From Streptomyces sp. NBC_00690 (GTDB lineage Bacteria > Actinomycetota > Actinomycetes > Streptomycetales > Streptomycetaceae), in the NCBI RefSeq assembly GCF_036226685.1, contig NZ_CP109009.1, forward strand, positions 8,707,501-8,771,500: a stretch of DNA of 64,000 bases, read 5' to 3'. Under the pieces are notes generated by a model that worked only from the letters and a program-made list of their open reading frames with translations, did not search any database and was not told the origin of the DNA. Below are positions 43,173 to 52,452 of this stretch, one piece after another. Every line of letters starts with the position of its first letter. Position 1 is the first letter of the stretch. The position numbers and the translations under genes are program-made.

Positions 43173-43457
43173 GTGGCGATAGGAAGGGATGCCCGGAGAG
43201 CGGAGCGTGAGGCGAGGGTGGAGTCGGCTGTCGGCAAGGAAGCTGCCGACGCGGCTCTCGATCTCCTGGAATTGGTGGAGTACGCCTGGCATGACTGCTA
43301 CGGCGAGGTCACGCCGCCTGAGGAGATCGTCGACGACATCTTGACGTGCGCTCAGGGAGATCTCGCGGAGATGATCCGTTTTGCCCTGATGGCGGTTGAG
43401 GATTCGCGCGATCTTCATGTGGCCGCTCGTCAGATTGAGGCTGATGGAACTCCGTAG
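43173..43457 (+). CDS. Small conserved hypothetical protein
   Basis: The protein has 94 residues from GTG 43173 with TTGAGG upstream. It is acidic and helical: AADAALDLLELVEYAWHDCY and GEVTPPEEIVDDILTCAQGD, then LAEMIRFALMAVEDSRDLHV. Similar short proteins are common beside mobile or restriction genes in Streptomyces, but no function is known. Confidence 0.6.
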   Translation: MAIGRDARRAEREARVESAVGKEAADAALDLLELVEYAWHDCYGEVTPPEEIVDDILTCAQGDLAEMIRFALMAVEDSRDLHVAARQIEADGTP

Positions 43458-43475
43458 CGAGTAGGCCCCGGCGGG

Positions 43476-43720
43476 TACTTGTTGGCGAACCCTGCCGACG
43501 GCACCACCGAGATCGGTGGTGTTGGCACACTCCCCACCGCCCGCCGCCAGGGTCGGGCCGCAGCCGTCACGGCGGCCCTGGCCATCCACGCCCGCGGCGC
43601 GGAGTGCACACCATCTTTCTCGCCTATGCGGAGGACCACGTCGCTCGAATCTACCGCCGCCTGGGCTTCCGCGCCGCCGATGTCGCCCTGCTGATCGCCA
43701 ATCACCTCGCACGGTCGTAG
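43476..43720 (+). pseudogene. GNAT acetyltransferase C-terminal relic, frameshifted
   Basis: One frame gives LANPADGTTEIGGVGTLPTA and RRQGRAAAVTAALAIHARGA, the acetyl-CoA loop region of GNAT enzymes. After about 43600 another frame continues HTIFLAYAEDHVARIYRRLG and FRAADVALLIANHLARS, the typical GNAT end, to a stop at 43720. The N-terminal half is missing. Confidence 0.6.
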
Positions 43721-44017
43721 ATTCTCGGCCCGCCATGGTGGGAGGGCCCCGGCTGCCAGATTCTGGGGGACACATCGGGGCGTGCTTGGACGTCCAGCTG
43801 TCTGTCCGAAAGTGGGCAGGCCCCAGTGAGTGACCGTGGGTTTGAGGGCTGTGAAGAGGAAGCGCGCGTACTCCCAGCAGATGGACATAGCCTGATGGTG
43901 GCAGCCACTAACAATCCCTCTTGGCGCCTGAGTCGACTGTCTCGATGGCGTCAGTCGCCACCGACAAGGGAGGGCAGGGCGCCAGAGCTCTGACCGACTC
44001 CGCCCGCTCCCGCGTCG

Positions 44018-44830
44018 TCACCCTTGGGCCGGGCCTGAGACCAGGGGGCTCAGCCTCATCACTGTGATCTCGATCTGCCCGTGGCCGTCTTCCCATCCCG
44101 CGATCGGCTCGCAGCCCTCGTCCTCCAGGACGGTCGTCGTCTCATCCTGATAGAGCGGCATCAGGCCCTCCGCGCCGTCCGTGCAGAAGTAGGCGAGGTG
44201 CGTGCGCAGCGCGGGGTGCTCGATCGTGGCCAGGTCCTGCTCCCACTCCTCCTCCGGCTCCGTGGGGACGGTGAGGGTGAGGGGGACCAGTTCCTCAGGG
44301 GTGCGGCCGGTGTCCAGGGCGACACGGAGGGCGTCGAGAAGGGTGCCGTCGCAGACCAGGCGGGGAAAGTAGATCTCCCAGGTGTCCTTGAGGGCGGGGG
44401 TGGTGAGATCGACGCCGAACCGGTCCAGCAGAGGTGCTATGTCGGCGCCTCTGACCAGGCTCCCCGCGAAACAGACCGACTTCAGGGCCGTTGTGAAGTC
44501 CTTAGGGAGCGGTGATTGCGGGCTGTCGCACCGCCCGAAGTCGAAGATCGAGGTACTCGGGTCGAACAGCGGCTGCCGGTCGGGCTCGCCGCTCAGACCG
44601 AAGGGGCAGGGGATCGGCCTGGCGCCGCTCAGGGCCTTTGGGTGCACCCAGTCGGGCTCCCGCAGGAACCCGCTCTCGTTCAGCGCATTGCCCTGGAGGC
44701 CGACTGCGTAGACCGCGGCGGGGTCGAACTCGTCCAGTGGGCGGCCGACCAGGACGCCGAAGGCGTGGACCAGTTGGCGGTCCCAGTCGGATAGGGAGGC
44801 TTCAGGGGTTTTTCGGGATTCTGCTGTCAT
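44018..44830 (-). CDS. Hypothetical protein
   Basis: The protein has 270 residues from ATG 44830; the frame from 44893 has no ribosome site. It is acidic and soluble with blocks such as DRQLVHAFGVLVGRPLDEFD, FDFGRCDSPQSPLPKDF and DETTTVLEDEGCEPIAGWED. No motif could be tied to a known family. The codon pattern is normal and no break is seen, so it is likely a real gene. Confidence 0.6.
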   Translation of the reverse strand: MTAESRKTPEASLSDWDRQLVHAFGVLVGRPLDEFDPAAVYAVGLQGNALNESGFLREPDWVHPKALSGARPIPCPFGLSGEPDRQPLFDPSTSIFDFGRCDSPQSPLPKDFTTALKSVCFAGSLVRGADIAPLLDRFGVDLTTPALKDTWEIYFPRLVCDGTLLDALRVALDTGRTPEELVPLTLTVPTEPEEEWEQDLATIEHPALRTHLAYFCTDGAEGLMPLYQDETTTVLEDEGCEPIAGWEDGHGQIEITVMRLSPLVSGPAQG

Positions 44831-44951
44831 GGCGGCACCGTAGTGCCGCTCACTGACAATCTGAGGCCCACCCACAACTGGGCGCCCGGGCAACCCCGCC
44901 GCACGCGTGCAGAACCTGTGCGCTGAGCCGTGGGGGGCGTGGCTTAACCGG

Positions 44952-45266
44952 TCATAGACCGGTGATGTCCCGAGCCCTTTTCAGCACGGAGCCGAGTGTG
45001 TCCACCGCGGCGCCGTGCCGCTTCTCGCGCGCCGCCCGGTCCGCCGGTACTAGCCGCGCGGCAGTCTGCACGGCATAGGCGTCCGGGTCGCCGAACGCAG
45101 TCCGCGGGTCCACGTCCATATCCGTGCAGTGCGCCGTGACTTCTTTCACCGCCTGGAGCACCACTGCACGATCCACGCCCGGCTGCCTGGCCAGCCGTAC
45201 CTGGAATCGAGCCAGCCACTTCTCGCGGTCCTCCGCCGCGTCCGTTGTCCGGTCCTTCTTCGCCAC
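44952..45266 (-). CDS. Conserved hypothetical helical protein
   Basis: The protein has 104 residues: REKWLARFQVRLARQPGVDR, then VLQAVKEVTAHCTDMDVDP and RTAFGDPDAYAVQTAARLV. The RTAFGDPxAYA segment resembles the short cytoplasmic 'permease-prefix/DUF1700-like' helices found in actinobacterial regulators of membrane proteins. It stands alone here and its role is unknown. Confidence 0.55.
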   Translation of the reverse strand: MAKKDRTTDAAEDREKWLARFQVRLARQPGVDRAVVLQAVKEVTAHCTDMDVDPRTAFGDPDAYAVQTAARLVPADRAAREKRHGAAVDTLGSVLKRARDITGL

Positions 45267-45432
45267 GTGCCCTCCCGAATAGTCGGCAGCCGTCCGTCAA
45301 AGGGGTCGTACGCCTACAGCTTCCAGCCGCGCCTGCCCGGAAGTCCTGATGGCAGACCTCCCGCCCTATTGAGAGCTATCATGTTTCGGCTCACCAACGC
45401 CAACGACAGTCCACCGAGGCGCCTGGCGGCTT

Positions 45433-45719
45433 GAGTCCGTCAGCTTCCATCCCGACGGGGACACCCTGACAACCGCTGGTAACGGCAGCACAGTCCGTCA
45501 CTGGGACGTCAGGGACCCCCGCCGTCCGCAGGCTCGGGCAACACTGACCGCACCATCAACAGCGTCTACTCGGCTGTCTTCAGCCCTGACGGTCGCACCC
45601 TGGCCACTGTCAGTACCGACCACACCACCCGCCTCGGGGATTGCGCTGACCTCCACCGCCCCCAAGCGCTGGCCACCCTCAACGGCCACACCGGCGCCGT
45701 CGTTGGCCGGGTGGGGTGA
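45433..45719 (+). pseudogene. WD40-repeat protein relic
   Basis: Two frames read as WD40 blades: ESVSFHPDGDTLTTAGNGST with VRHWDVRDP, then after a frame change SVYSAVFSPDGRTLATVSTD and LATLNGHTGAVVG to a stop at 45719. Such blades belong to the large regulatory WD40 proteins of Streptomyces. Only a frameshifted fragment remains. Confidence 0.6.
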
Positions 45720-45842
45720 CAAGTGGGCCAGGATAGGGGCTACTCCTGTCTCATCCCAGGATGTCCGCGCGTACGGCTGCGGGCTTCCGCCGTCGACGTC
45801 GCACGTCTGGGCGCGCCCGGTTCTGGGCGGTACGGCGGAAAA

Positions 45843-45902
45843 ATGTCTGAGCGGTGTCCGTATTCAGGTGATCTGTTCGATGTGCGCTGGGAGCTGATGA
45901 GT
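45843..45902 (+). pseudogene. N-terminal relic of an IS5-type transposase
   Basis: ATG 45843 is followed by MSERCPYSGDLFDVRWELM, closely similar to the usual start of Streptomyces IS5 transposases (MSERKPYPSDLSDEQW type). The similarity stops after about 20 residues. The following 300 bases to 46201 hold no recognisable gene. Confidence 0.45.
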
Positions 45903-46201
45903 CGGTCCGGTCGGCATAGCGTTTCGAGCGCGCTGCGGTCGGGCCGCCGCCTTTCCCTCGGGCGGCCACCCGGCGCCAATCGAAGACCCGGGACACGGAG
46001 TCGGCCGCTTCGACGCCGGGGTCCAGCATGAACGACGGCCGCCCCGCCCACGACCGTCGGGCCTCCGCCACGGCTTCGGCCGGTACCGCTCCACCTTCGC
46101 GAGATCGCACCCACTCCGGCCGCGCTCATCCCAGCCGCCGGTGTTGAGACGATGCCGGGCCCTGGTACGCGGGTGGCGGCTGGGCAGGCTAGTTTGCTTG
46201 G

Positions 46202-46642
46202 ATGAGTCTTCTTGATGATGTAGCCGAGCGTGACGGCTGGCGGTGCTGGGTGTGTGACGAACCCGTCGACCCTGACGAGTCGGTCAACGACCCGCGGGGC
46301 CCCAGTGTCGACAGCCGGACCGCCGACCGGAAGGCCAAAGTCGCCGAGCGGCTCGCGCACCGCGGGTGCAATACCCGCAAGGGCGCGGTCAAGGTGGTCA
46401 TCGCCTGGCCGGAGCGCCTGTACGTAGTCGAACCTGCGCCGCTGATCGCCGTTGCCGACAGGCTGGAGCGCAAGGGAGGCCGCGAGATGGTGGGCCGTTG
46501 TCCGACCAGGAAGGACGCCCAAGAAGCGGCGGATTGGCTGGTGGACCGGTTCTCCCGACTCGTACCAGGACTTCCGGTGACCGCCGGCATCGAGGCGGGC
46601 GGCGGCCAGTTCCTCGTCATCCTGGCCACCGGCCGCCGCTGA
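46202..46642 (+). CDS. HNH-like zinc-motif protein
   Basis: The protein has 146 residues. DVAERDGWRCWVCDEPVDPD gives a CxxC pair and AERLAHRGCNTRKGAVK the later H..CN part of HNH nucleases. The classical catalytic D-H pair before RxCxxC is not obvious (SVDSRTADRKAK), so it may be a divergent or inactive HNH protein. The C-terminal half (REMVGRCPTRKDAQEAADWL) is of unknown fold. Monocistronic. Confidence 0.65.
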   Translation: MSLLDDVAERDGWRCWVCDEPVDPDESVNDPRGPSVDSRTADRKAKVAERLAHRGCNTRKGAVKVVIAWPERLYVVEPAPLIAVADRLERKGGREMVGRCPTRKDAQEAADWLVDRFSRLVPGLPVTAGIEAGGGQFLVILATGRR

Positions 46643-47040
46643 CCGGGACCACTCGCGCACACCGAGGTACCCGCACATGACACTGCCATTGCCGGCCCCT
46701 CGTGCCCTTCTTCTGGTGCGTTAGTGAGCTTTTGGGCCTCAACCACACAGCAGGCCGCAGCCCCGGTGCACCCGGTGCTGAGAAATGAGCACGTTGCCCG
46801 GTGTTTCCAGGACCTCCTGGACCTAGTCGACGTCTGACAGTCACAAGGGCTCGGGCTTGGTCCAGGTGGGGACACGGGTTGGAGTCGGGACATCAGTTGC
46901 GGGTGCTCACCGACCAGGGCCACAAGGAGGCCCGACTGCCGCTGCCGGAGCACGCAGGGGTCTCCGCGCTGAGCAAGCCGAACTTCGACAGCGATGGCGG
47001 GCCAGACGACGGCGACGGTTGCACGAACATTCCGCTGCCG
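46643..47040. other. Intergenic, no gene seen
   Basis: About 400 bases between the HNH-like gene and the AraC gene. A frame around 46880-47020 (LRVLTDQGHKEARLPLPEHA) looks protein-like but has no start or family and could be a relic. Confidence 0.4.
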
Positions 47041-47931
47041 TCATGTCGACGGGAGCGGGGTTCGGTACGCCGTTGTCGTGGCAAAAGAAGCCGGGCCCCC
47101 CGTGCCCTCGGGTCCGAACCCTCCAGTAGCCATGGATGGGGCGGCGCTCATGGCTGATGCCTCGAACGAGGTGTCGCCATTGAGGTAGCGTCCCGGGGAA
47201 GTGCCGACGGTTCGCCGGAACGCCGCGAGGAAGGCGCTCGACGTTGCGTATCCCACGGTGTGTGCGACCCGGGAAACAGGCTGACCTTCGGCCAGCAGGG
47301 GAAGCGCGGCACGCAGTCGCACATGGGTGCGCCAGCGGTCAAAGTGCATGCCGGTGTCGTGGACGAACAGCCGGGTCAGGGTGCGTCGGCTGACCCCGAT
47401 CGCCCGGGCGTGCGCCTCAAGGCTCCGTGGGTCCGCGGGGTTGAGGAGCAGCGCGGCGGCCACGGTGCGCACCCGGTCGTCGGTGGAGTGCGGGACGATG
47501 ATGGGGGCGGTCGGCAAGGGGCGCAGCAGATCCAGGACGACCGTCTCGGCACACAGCCGTAGGTCATCGCGAAGGTCGTTGCGGCCGAGGTAGGCGATGA
47601 GGTGGGCCAGCAGCCCGTCGACGCCGACCGGAGTGGGGTCCGCCCAGTCCAGATTGCACCTGTCTGGTTCGAAGTAGAGGCTGCACAGCTCCGCTTCACG
47701 GGTCGCGCCGGTCCGGTGGACCACCCCCGCGGGCAGCCATAGCGCACGCGACGGTGGCAGGACCCAGTAGGCGTCGTCGACGGCGACGCCGAGCACACCG
47801 CGCCGCGCCCAGACCAACTGGTGCTGTGGGTGGCTGTGCGGGATGAACCACTGCCCGTACGCCAACGGAAAGTTTCCGACAACGATTGCGCCCACTCCGG
47901 GCGGGACGGCTCCCACAACGGCCTCGTTCAT
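47041..47931 (-). CDS. AraC-family transcriptional regulator
   Basis: The protein has 296 residues from ATG 47931. The N-terminal cupin reads HSHPQHQLVWARRGVLGVAV and RALWLPAGVVHRTGA. The two C-terminal helix-turn-helix units read EAHARAIGVSRRTLTRLF and PVSRVAHTVGYATSSAFLAA followed by FRRTVGTSPGRYLNG. A poorly conserved tail of about 35 residues follows. It is divergent from an MFS exporter gene and is the likely regulator of it. Confidence 0.92.
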   Translation of the reverse strand: MNEAVVGAVPPGVGAIVVGNFPLAYGQWFIPHSHPQHQLVWARRGVLGVAVDDAYWVLPPSRALWLPAGVVHRTGATREAELCSLYFEPDRCNLDWADPTPVGVDGLLAHLIAYLGRNDLRDDLRLCAETVVLDLLRPLPTAPIIVPHSTDDRVRTVAAALLLNPADPRSLEAHARAIGVSRRTLTRLFVHDTGMHFDRWRTHVRLRAALPLLAEGQPVSRVAHTVGYATSSAFLAAFRRTVGTSPGRYLNGDTSFEASAMSAAPSMATGGFGPEGTGGPASFATTTAYRTPLPST

Positions 47932-48063
47932 GATCCCTAGCCTATGTCCCCAACGCGATACAGCATGGCCTGGTAACGCATCGCGGTCGTCGTAGCCGGT
48001 GCATAGCGTCATTTGCATGTTGAAGAGTCACCCACCGCGCCATGGGCGCTACCCCAGTTCACC

Positions 48064-49566
48064 ATGGCCGTTCACGAGTACGGGGCGTCCGTCATGAAGC
48101 CGGTACCAACCACCCTCACTGCTAAAGCCGTTGGGCGACGTGGACCGGCCCTGGTAGTGCTGTGTTTCGTGCAGTTCATGCTGGTCCTGGATGACAACGT
48201 GGTGAGCGTGGCGCTCCCCAGCATGCGGGAGGATCTCGGCTTCTCCACCGCGGGCCTTGCCTGGGTCGTCAACGCCTACTTCCTCGCCTTCGGCGGGCTG
48301 TTGTTGCTGTTCGGCCGCATGGCCGACCTGCTGGGCCGCAGGCGCGTCTTCCTGACCGGTGTGGCGCTGTTCGGCGGGGCGAGCCTGGTCTGCGGGCTTG
48401 CGCAAGAACCCTGGCACCTCGTGACCGGACGATTCGTCCAGGGCGCGGGCGCGGCCATGGCCAGCCCGGCCGCGCTGGCACTGATCACACTGCTGTTCCC
48501 CGGCGACAAGGAACGCGCCAAGGCGTTTGGCATCTGGGGTGGCATCGCGGGCCTGGGCGGGACGATGGGCCTAGTGATCTCCGGCGCGCTGACCGGCCTG
48601 GCGTCCTGGCGCTGGATCTTCCTGATCAACCTCCCCGTTGCCCTCGCGGCCGTGGTGCTGCTCCCGCGCTTGGTCCCCGAGAGTCGGGCCGGACACGCGG
48701 TGCGCCTCGACGTACCCGGTGCAGTACTCGGAACCGGTGCCCTGGTGTCCCTGGTCTATGGACTGCTCCGGGCCGGGGAGTCCGGCTGGAGTGACACGGC
48801 CGCCGTCGGGCCGTTGGCTCTGTCCATGCTCCTGGCCGTCGCCTTCGTCGTGGCCGAGACACGGGCCGCCGAGCCACTGGTGTCGTTGTCGTTCCTGTCC
48901 TATCGCATCCGCGCCGTAGCCAACGGGGCGACTCTGCTCTTCTCTGCCGCCATGTACGCGATGGCCTTCCTGCTGATGGTGCACCTACAGACCGTGCTGG
49001 GCTACCGCCCGCTCGCGGCTGGCGTCGCCTACCTGCCCTTCGGCGCCGGCATCCTTGCTGGCATGTGGCTTTCCTCCCGAGCGGTGGCAAGGCTCGGCGT
49101 GCGCCCGGCCCTCGTCATGGCGTTCCTGATCACCGCGGCAGGACTGCTCCTGCTGTCCGGCGTGGCCCCGAGCGACGGCTACGCCTCCGGGGTGCTGCCC
49201 GGCATGCTCGTCACGAGCCTCGGATGCGGACTGAGTCTGCCCGCTCTGACCGTCGCCGCGCTCACAGGCACCACCGAGGAGAACGCCGGGGTCGGCTCGG
49301 CCGTCCTGAGCTCCGTTCAACAAGTCGGCGGCGCCGTGGGGGTGGCGGTGCTTGTCGCTCTGGCTTCGCGCCGCAGCGATGCCGTGGCGGCACAGGACGA
49401 CCCCCTGCACGCCGCGACGGAAGGCTTCTCACTCGCGCTCGCCGTCGCCGCCGCTCTCCTCACGCTCGGCGCTGTCCTCATAGGCACCCTGCTAGGGAAG
49501 AGGCACCGCCCGGAAGAGGCGCTCGACGCCGCAGAAGCTCCAGCTGACCACGCAAACCGCAGGTAA
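48064..49566 (+). CDS. MFS drug:H+ antiporter, DHA2 (14-helix) type
   Basis: The protein has about 500 residues; ATG 48064 is taken, though 48094 (MKPVPTT) is equally plausible. Helix 1 carries FVQFMLVLDDNVVSVALPSM, the DHA2 motif D1 normally written LD.TIVNVALP. AYFLAFGGLLLLFGRMADLL and GRRRVFLTGVALFGG form motif A, and GRFVQGAGAAMASPAALALI is next. Fourteen hydrophobic segments are visible. Such pumps export antibiotics and dyes using the proton gradient. The divergent AraC gene probably controls it. Confidence 0.93.
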   Translation: MAVHEYGASVMKPVPTTLTAKAVGRRGPALVVLCFVQFMLVLDDNVVSVALPSMREDLGFSTAGLAWVVNAYFLAFGGLLLLFGRMADLLGRRRVFLTGVALFGGASLVCGLAQEPWHLVTGRFVQGAGAAMASPAALALITLLFPGDKERAKAFGIWGGIAGLGGTMGLVISGALTGLASWRWIFLINLPVALAAVVLLPRLVPESRAGHAVRLDVPGAVLGTGALVSLVYGLLRAGESGWSDTAAVGPLALSMLLAVAFVVAETRAAEPLVSLSFLSYRIRAVANGATLLFSAAMYAMAFLLMVHLQTVLGYRPLAAGVAYLPFGAGILAGMWLSSRAVARLGVRPALVMAFLITAAGLLLLSGVAPSDGYASGVLPGMLVTSLGCGLSLPALTVAALTGTTEENAGVGSAVLSSVQQVGGAVGVAVLVALASRRSDAVAAQDDPLHAATEGFSLALAVAAALLTLGAVLIGTLLGKRHRPEEALDAAEAPADHANRR

Positions 49567-49922
49567 CCATCACTTTGGCGGGCCCCTATCGGTACGTGCC
49601 TGTCTCACCAGGCAACTGCCGGGCGTCCCACCGATGTACGAGGCCGAGGACAAGGGGCCGCAGCGAGGTGCCGTCGAGGCTTGCTTCGCCGTAAGCGGTT
49701 GCTTCTGAGCCTCCGGTGACGTTGCTGGGTCGGGGGTTGAACGGGAGACGTGGCCCGTCATCCAGCCGAATCTTCGAGCTTGTCGGTTCAGCTGCGTGGC
49801 GGGAAGCGGGATCCGCCCACGGGGGCATGGAGATCCACCGCAAGCTCGTTGGCACCGTTTTTCGGGCCCAGGAGTGGTAGGACCGCCGCTGCCACCGGGC
49901 GGCGTGGGAAGGGAGCCACAAG
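49567..49922. other. Intergenic, no gene seen
   Basis: About 355 bases. A leftward frame (49586-49945) is open but overlaps the start of the next gene and shows no motif. Confidence 0.4.
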
Positions 49923-50376
49923 ATGATCACGGATCCGATCATCATCCGGATTGGTCAGGCTGTGCAGCTCAGCCACCAGGGCGAGCGGGAGGCCGCTCGC
50001 CTTCAGCTTGAAGAGATGTGGGAGGAGATCGGGGGTGAGCAAGGGGGACCCCCTGCAGCGTTGCCAGCTGGCGCACGCGATGGCCGATGTCCAGGACGAC
50101 GTACGCCAGGAACTGCTCTGGGACCAGCGAGCGTTGGTGGCCGCAGGCATGATCACCGAGGCGCGAGTCGAGGAGGCCGGGGTGTCGGTTTCGGCGGCCG
50201 GTCTGTACCCCTCGTTGCACCTGAACCTGAGCGAGTGCCATCGCAAGCTGGGCGACCTCGATCGTGCTCGTGATCACCTTGAGCGTGCGCAGGCGACGAT
50301 CGACGCGCTCGGCGATGACGAGTACGGACAGATGATCAAGAAAGGTCTGGATCAGGTGGCTCAACGGCTACGCTGA
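49923..50376 (+). pseudogene. TPR-like protein with a one-base frameshift
   Basis: ATG 49923 starts MITDPIIIRIGQAVQLSHQG and EREAARLQLEEMWEEIGGEQ, then the frame fails. The following bases continue in the next frame as GDPLQRCQLAHAMADVQDDV and RQELLWDQRALVAAG, then LYPSLHLNLSECHRKLGDLD and RARDHLERAQ to a stop at 50376. Removing one G from the run near 50042-50046 joins the two into one protein of about 150 residues with TPR-like helices. Either a true frameshift or a sequencing error. Confidence 0.7.
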
Positions 50377-50548
50377 TCTGCACGTTTCCGCAACTGTGGT
50401 CTCTCGGTCTCGGTTTCCCTCGGCTCGCCAACTCCTAGGGTCTGACGCCCAGGAGGCTAGAGGGCTGCTGCGGGCCTGGGGTACCGGTGGGTGTGGAGAT
50501 GGGATTTGGGTTGACCTGAAGTGCACTTGAGGTAGCAGGCTTGCGGAC

Positions 50549-51028
50549 ATGGATGATGAAGCGATGCAACGCCAGCTGCGTGACCTGATCGACCGCGCCG
50601 CGATCGGCGACTTGTTGGACCGCTATCTGCTTTCCTTGGATGAGGGGGTCTTCGACGAGGAGTGGGCCCGCGCTTTTCATACCGAGAACGTCACCGCGGC
50701 GATGCCTATCGGCACCGTCCACGGCCGGGATGCCCTGCTGGCGCGCGTCCGGCGCGGGATGGCACTGTTCGATCGGACCGTACATTTGGGGACCAACGCC
50801 GTCATCGAGATCAACGGCGACCAAGCCACCGCCCGCGGCGCCCAACTGAGCACCCATGTGCTGGCAGATGGCTCAGGCAGCGTCTTCACCTCCGCTGGCC
50901 ACACCGACACCGAACTGGTCAGAACCGCTGACGGCTGGCGGGTCTCGTCCTCTTCGCTGCGCGTGACATGGACCCAGGGCACTCCACCGCAACTGCCCGA
51001 CGACCTCTCCCCAACAACCACGTCCTAA
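50549..51028 (+). CDS. SnoaL/NTF2-like protein
   Basis: The protein has 159 residues. LRDLIDRAAIGDLLDRYLLS and FDEEWARAFHTENVTAAMPI, then GTVHGRDALLARVRRGMALF and DRTVHLGTNAVIEINGDQAT, are the usual blocks of polyketide-cyclase/scytalone-dehydratase-like NTF2 proteins. GDLLDRY includes the conserved Asp-Arg-Tyr region. Enzyme activity and substrate are unknown. Monocistronic. Confidence 0.88.
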   Translation: MDDEAMQRQLRDLIDRAAIGDLLDRYLLSLDEGVFDEEWARAFHTENVTAAMPIGTVHGRDALLARVRRGMALFDRTVHLGTNAVIEINGDQATARGAQLSTHVLADGSGSVFTSAGHTDTELVRTADGWRVSSSSLRVTWTQGTPPQLPDDLSPTTTS

Positions 51029-51312
51029 ATCCGGGCGGGTCGGAGAACGAGCCCCGGCACCATCAAGTACTCAGCGGGGGACGAGCGGGGTGATGCTCAC
51101 CGTGCTGTCGTTGTCGAGCTGGGTGTGTTGGCGAGTTGGGTCAGGAGTTGCTCGGGTGTGGTCTCGGCGTTGCCACATAGGGCTCGCATCCGGCGGCTGG
51201 TGTTGGTGGTGAGCCAGATCTTGGTCCGGATCCCCACTGCCGTGACGCGTCGCTCTTCCTCGACGGGTTGGAGCCGGTCGGTGGTGGCCTGCCCGCCAGG
51301 AACCCGTTCGGC

Positions 51313-52060
51313 TCAGGCCAGGAATCCTGCCACCAGCTCCGCCACCTCCAACGGTTCCTCCAGCAGCATGGCATGCGTTGCGTCGAGTTCCACGACCCGC
51401 ACCCGTTCCACCCCTCGGGCGGCGGTGAGCGCGGCCAGGTCCTCGTCCAGCCCCTTCCCGTACTCGACGAGCAGCTCGTCGAGCCACTCCATACCGGGGC
51501 ACTGGAGGTAGCGCCCACCCTGCCCGGACCACCAACAGCGGGCACGGCACCCGGCGCAGCAGCGCGAAGACGTCCAGGGCATCCAGCGCTTCCAGCATCT
51601 CCAGCGCCGCTGTCCGCTCGGGCAGCGTCTGCCACCGCCCGTTGTCCCGCGGGTGTATCGCAGCCCGCGCTCGTTCGGCGGGAATGCTGAACTGCCCGGC
51701 GTACTCGACCTGCTGTTGAAGGTATTCGTGCGCTACCACGGCTCCGGTCCTACCCAGCTCCCGCACTCGATCCGCCGCTGCGTACCGGCCGGGCACGCCC
51801 CAGCCAAAGCCGTCCAGGTTCACCGCGGCGGGGGTGATTCCAGGGTACGCCGCCGCTAGAGGGCAGCGATCCCTCCGCCCAGGGAGTGGCCGACGACGGC
51901 TGCGCCGGGTATCGCGTGCTCGTCGAGGGTCTCTTCGATGTCCCGCAGGACACACCGTCGAAGTTCCAGGGGGAGAGCTCGGGGGAGCAGCCGTGGCCGG
52001 GGAGATCGACGGCGAGCGAACGCCCCGCGCCGTGGAGCAACAGAACGGGGGGAGTCAGCC
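51313..52060 (-). pseudogene. Alpha/beta hydrolase, multiply frameshifted
   Basis: Pieces of one hydrolase occur in order in different frames: LLLHGAG and SLAVDLPGHGCSPE near 52000, PLELRRCVLRDIEETLDEHA and AAVVGHSLGGGIAAL near 51900 (nucleophile Ser in GHSLGG), NLDGFGWGVPGRYAAADRVR and LEMLEALDALDVFALLRRVP near 51550-51800, and GRYLQCPGMEWLDELLVEYG with VVELDATHAMLLEEPLEVAE to a stop at 51313 (catalytic His). A deletion after LLHGAG and at least three frame changes make it inactive. Confidence 0.75.
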
Positions 52061-52452
52061 TCTCGGTAACCGAGCATGTTGAAGCGGCAGTCGCTGGAAA
52101 GTGCGATGGCCGCGCAGGACTCGCTTGCCCTTACATCGCCGACGACTGGGCAGGGTCCGAGGGGAATATTTCCGATCTTCGATGGCACAAAGATCCTTGG
52201 TTCAACTCCAGTGACACATGCCCCGTCTGTTATGGCACAGGTCACCGGAGGCTCAGACGGACCCTTACTGGCGCCTGGAGTTGGCCTCACCGCGCTATGG
52301 CGGATGGGCGTAGTGGGTGGCGGAGCAAAGCACTTGAGTTGACGGATGCGTGGTCTGCGCCCTCGGGTGGCTCGGGAACCTGTGTCGCGGGTCGAGGGAA
52401 GCGCGCCTGGAGCTGTGGGCGCCTGGGACCGTGCACAAGTGAAGGCAGGTGC
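52061..52452. other. No recognisable gene
   Basis: About 390 bases with lower GC than average (for example around 52160-52230). Open frames in both directions show no motifs. It borders the decayed hydrolase. Confidence 0.4.

Noticed and set aside
45740..46678. A 312-residue leftward open frame
   Set aside because: It crosses the HNH-like gene and the transposase relic and has no motif; open only because of high GC.
49586..49945. A 119-residue leftward frame after the MFS gene
   Set aside because: It overlaps the start of the TPR-like gene, and no family or ribosome site supports it.
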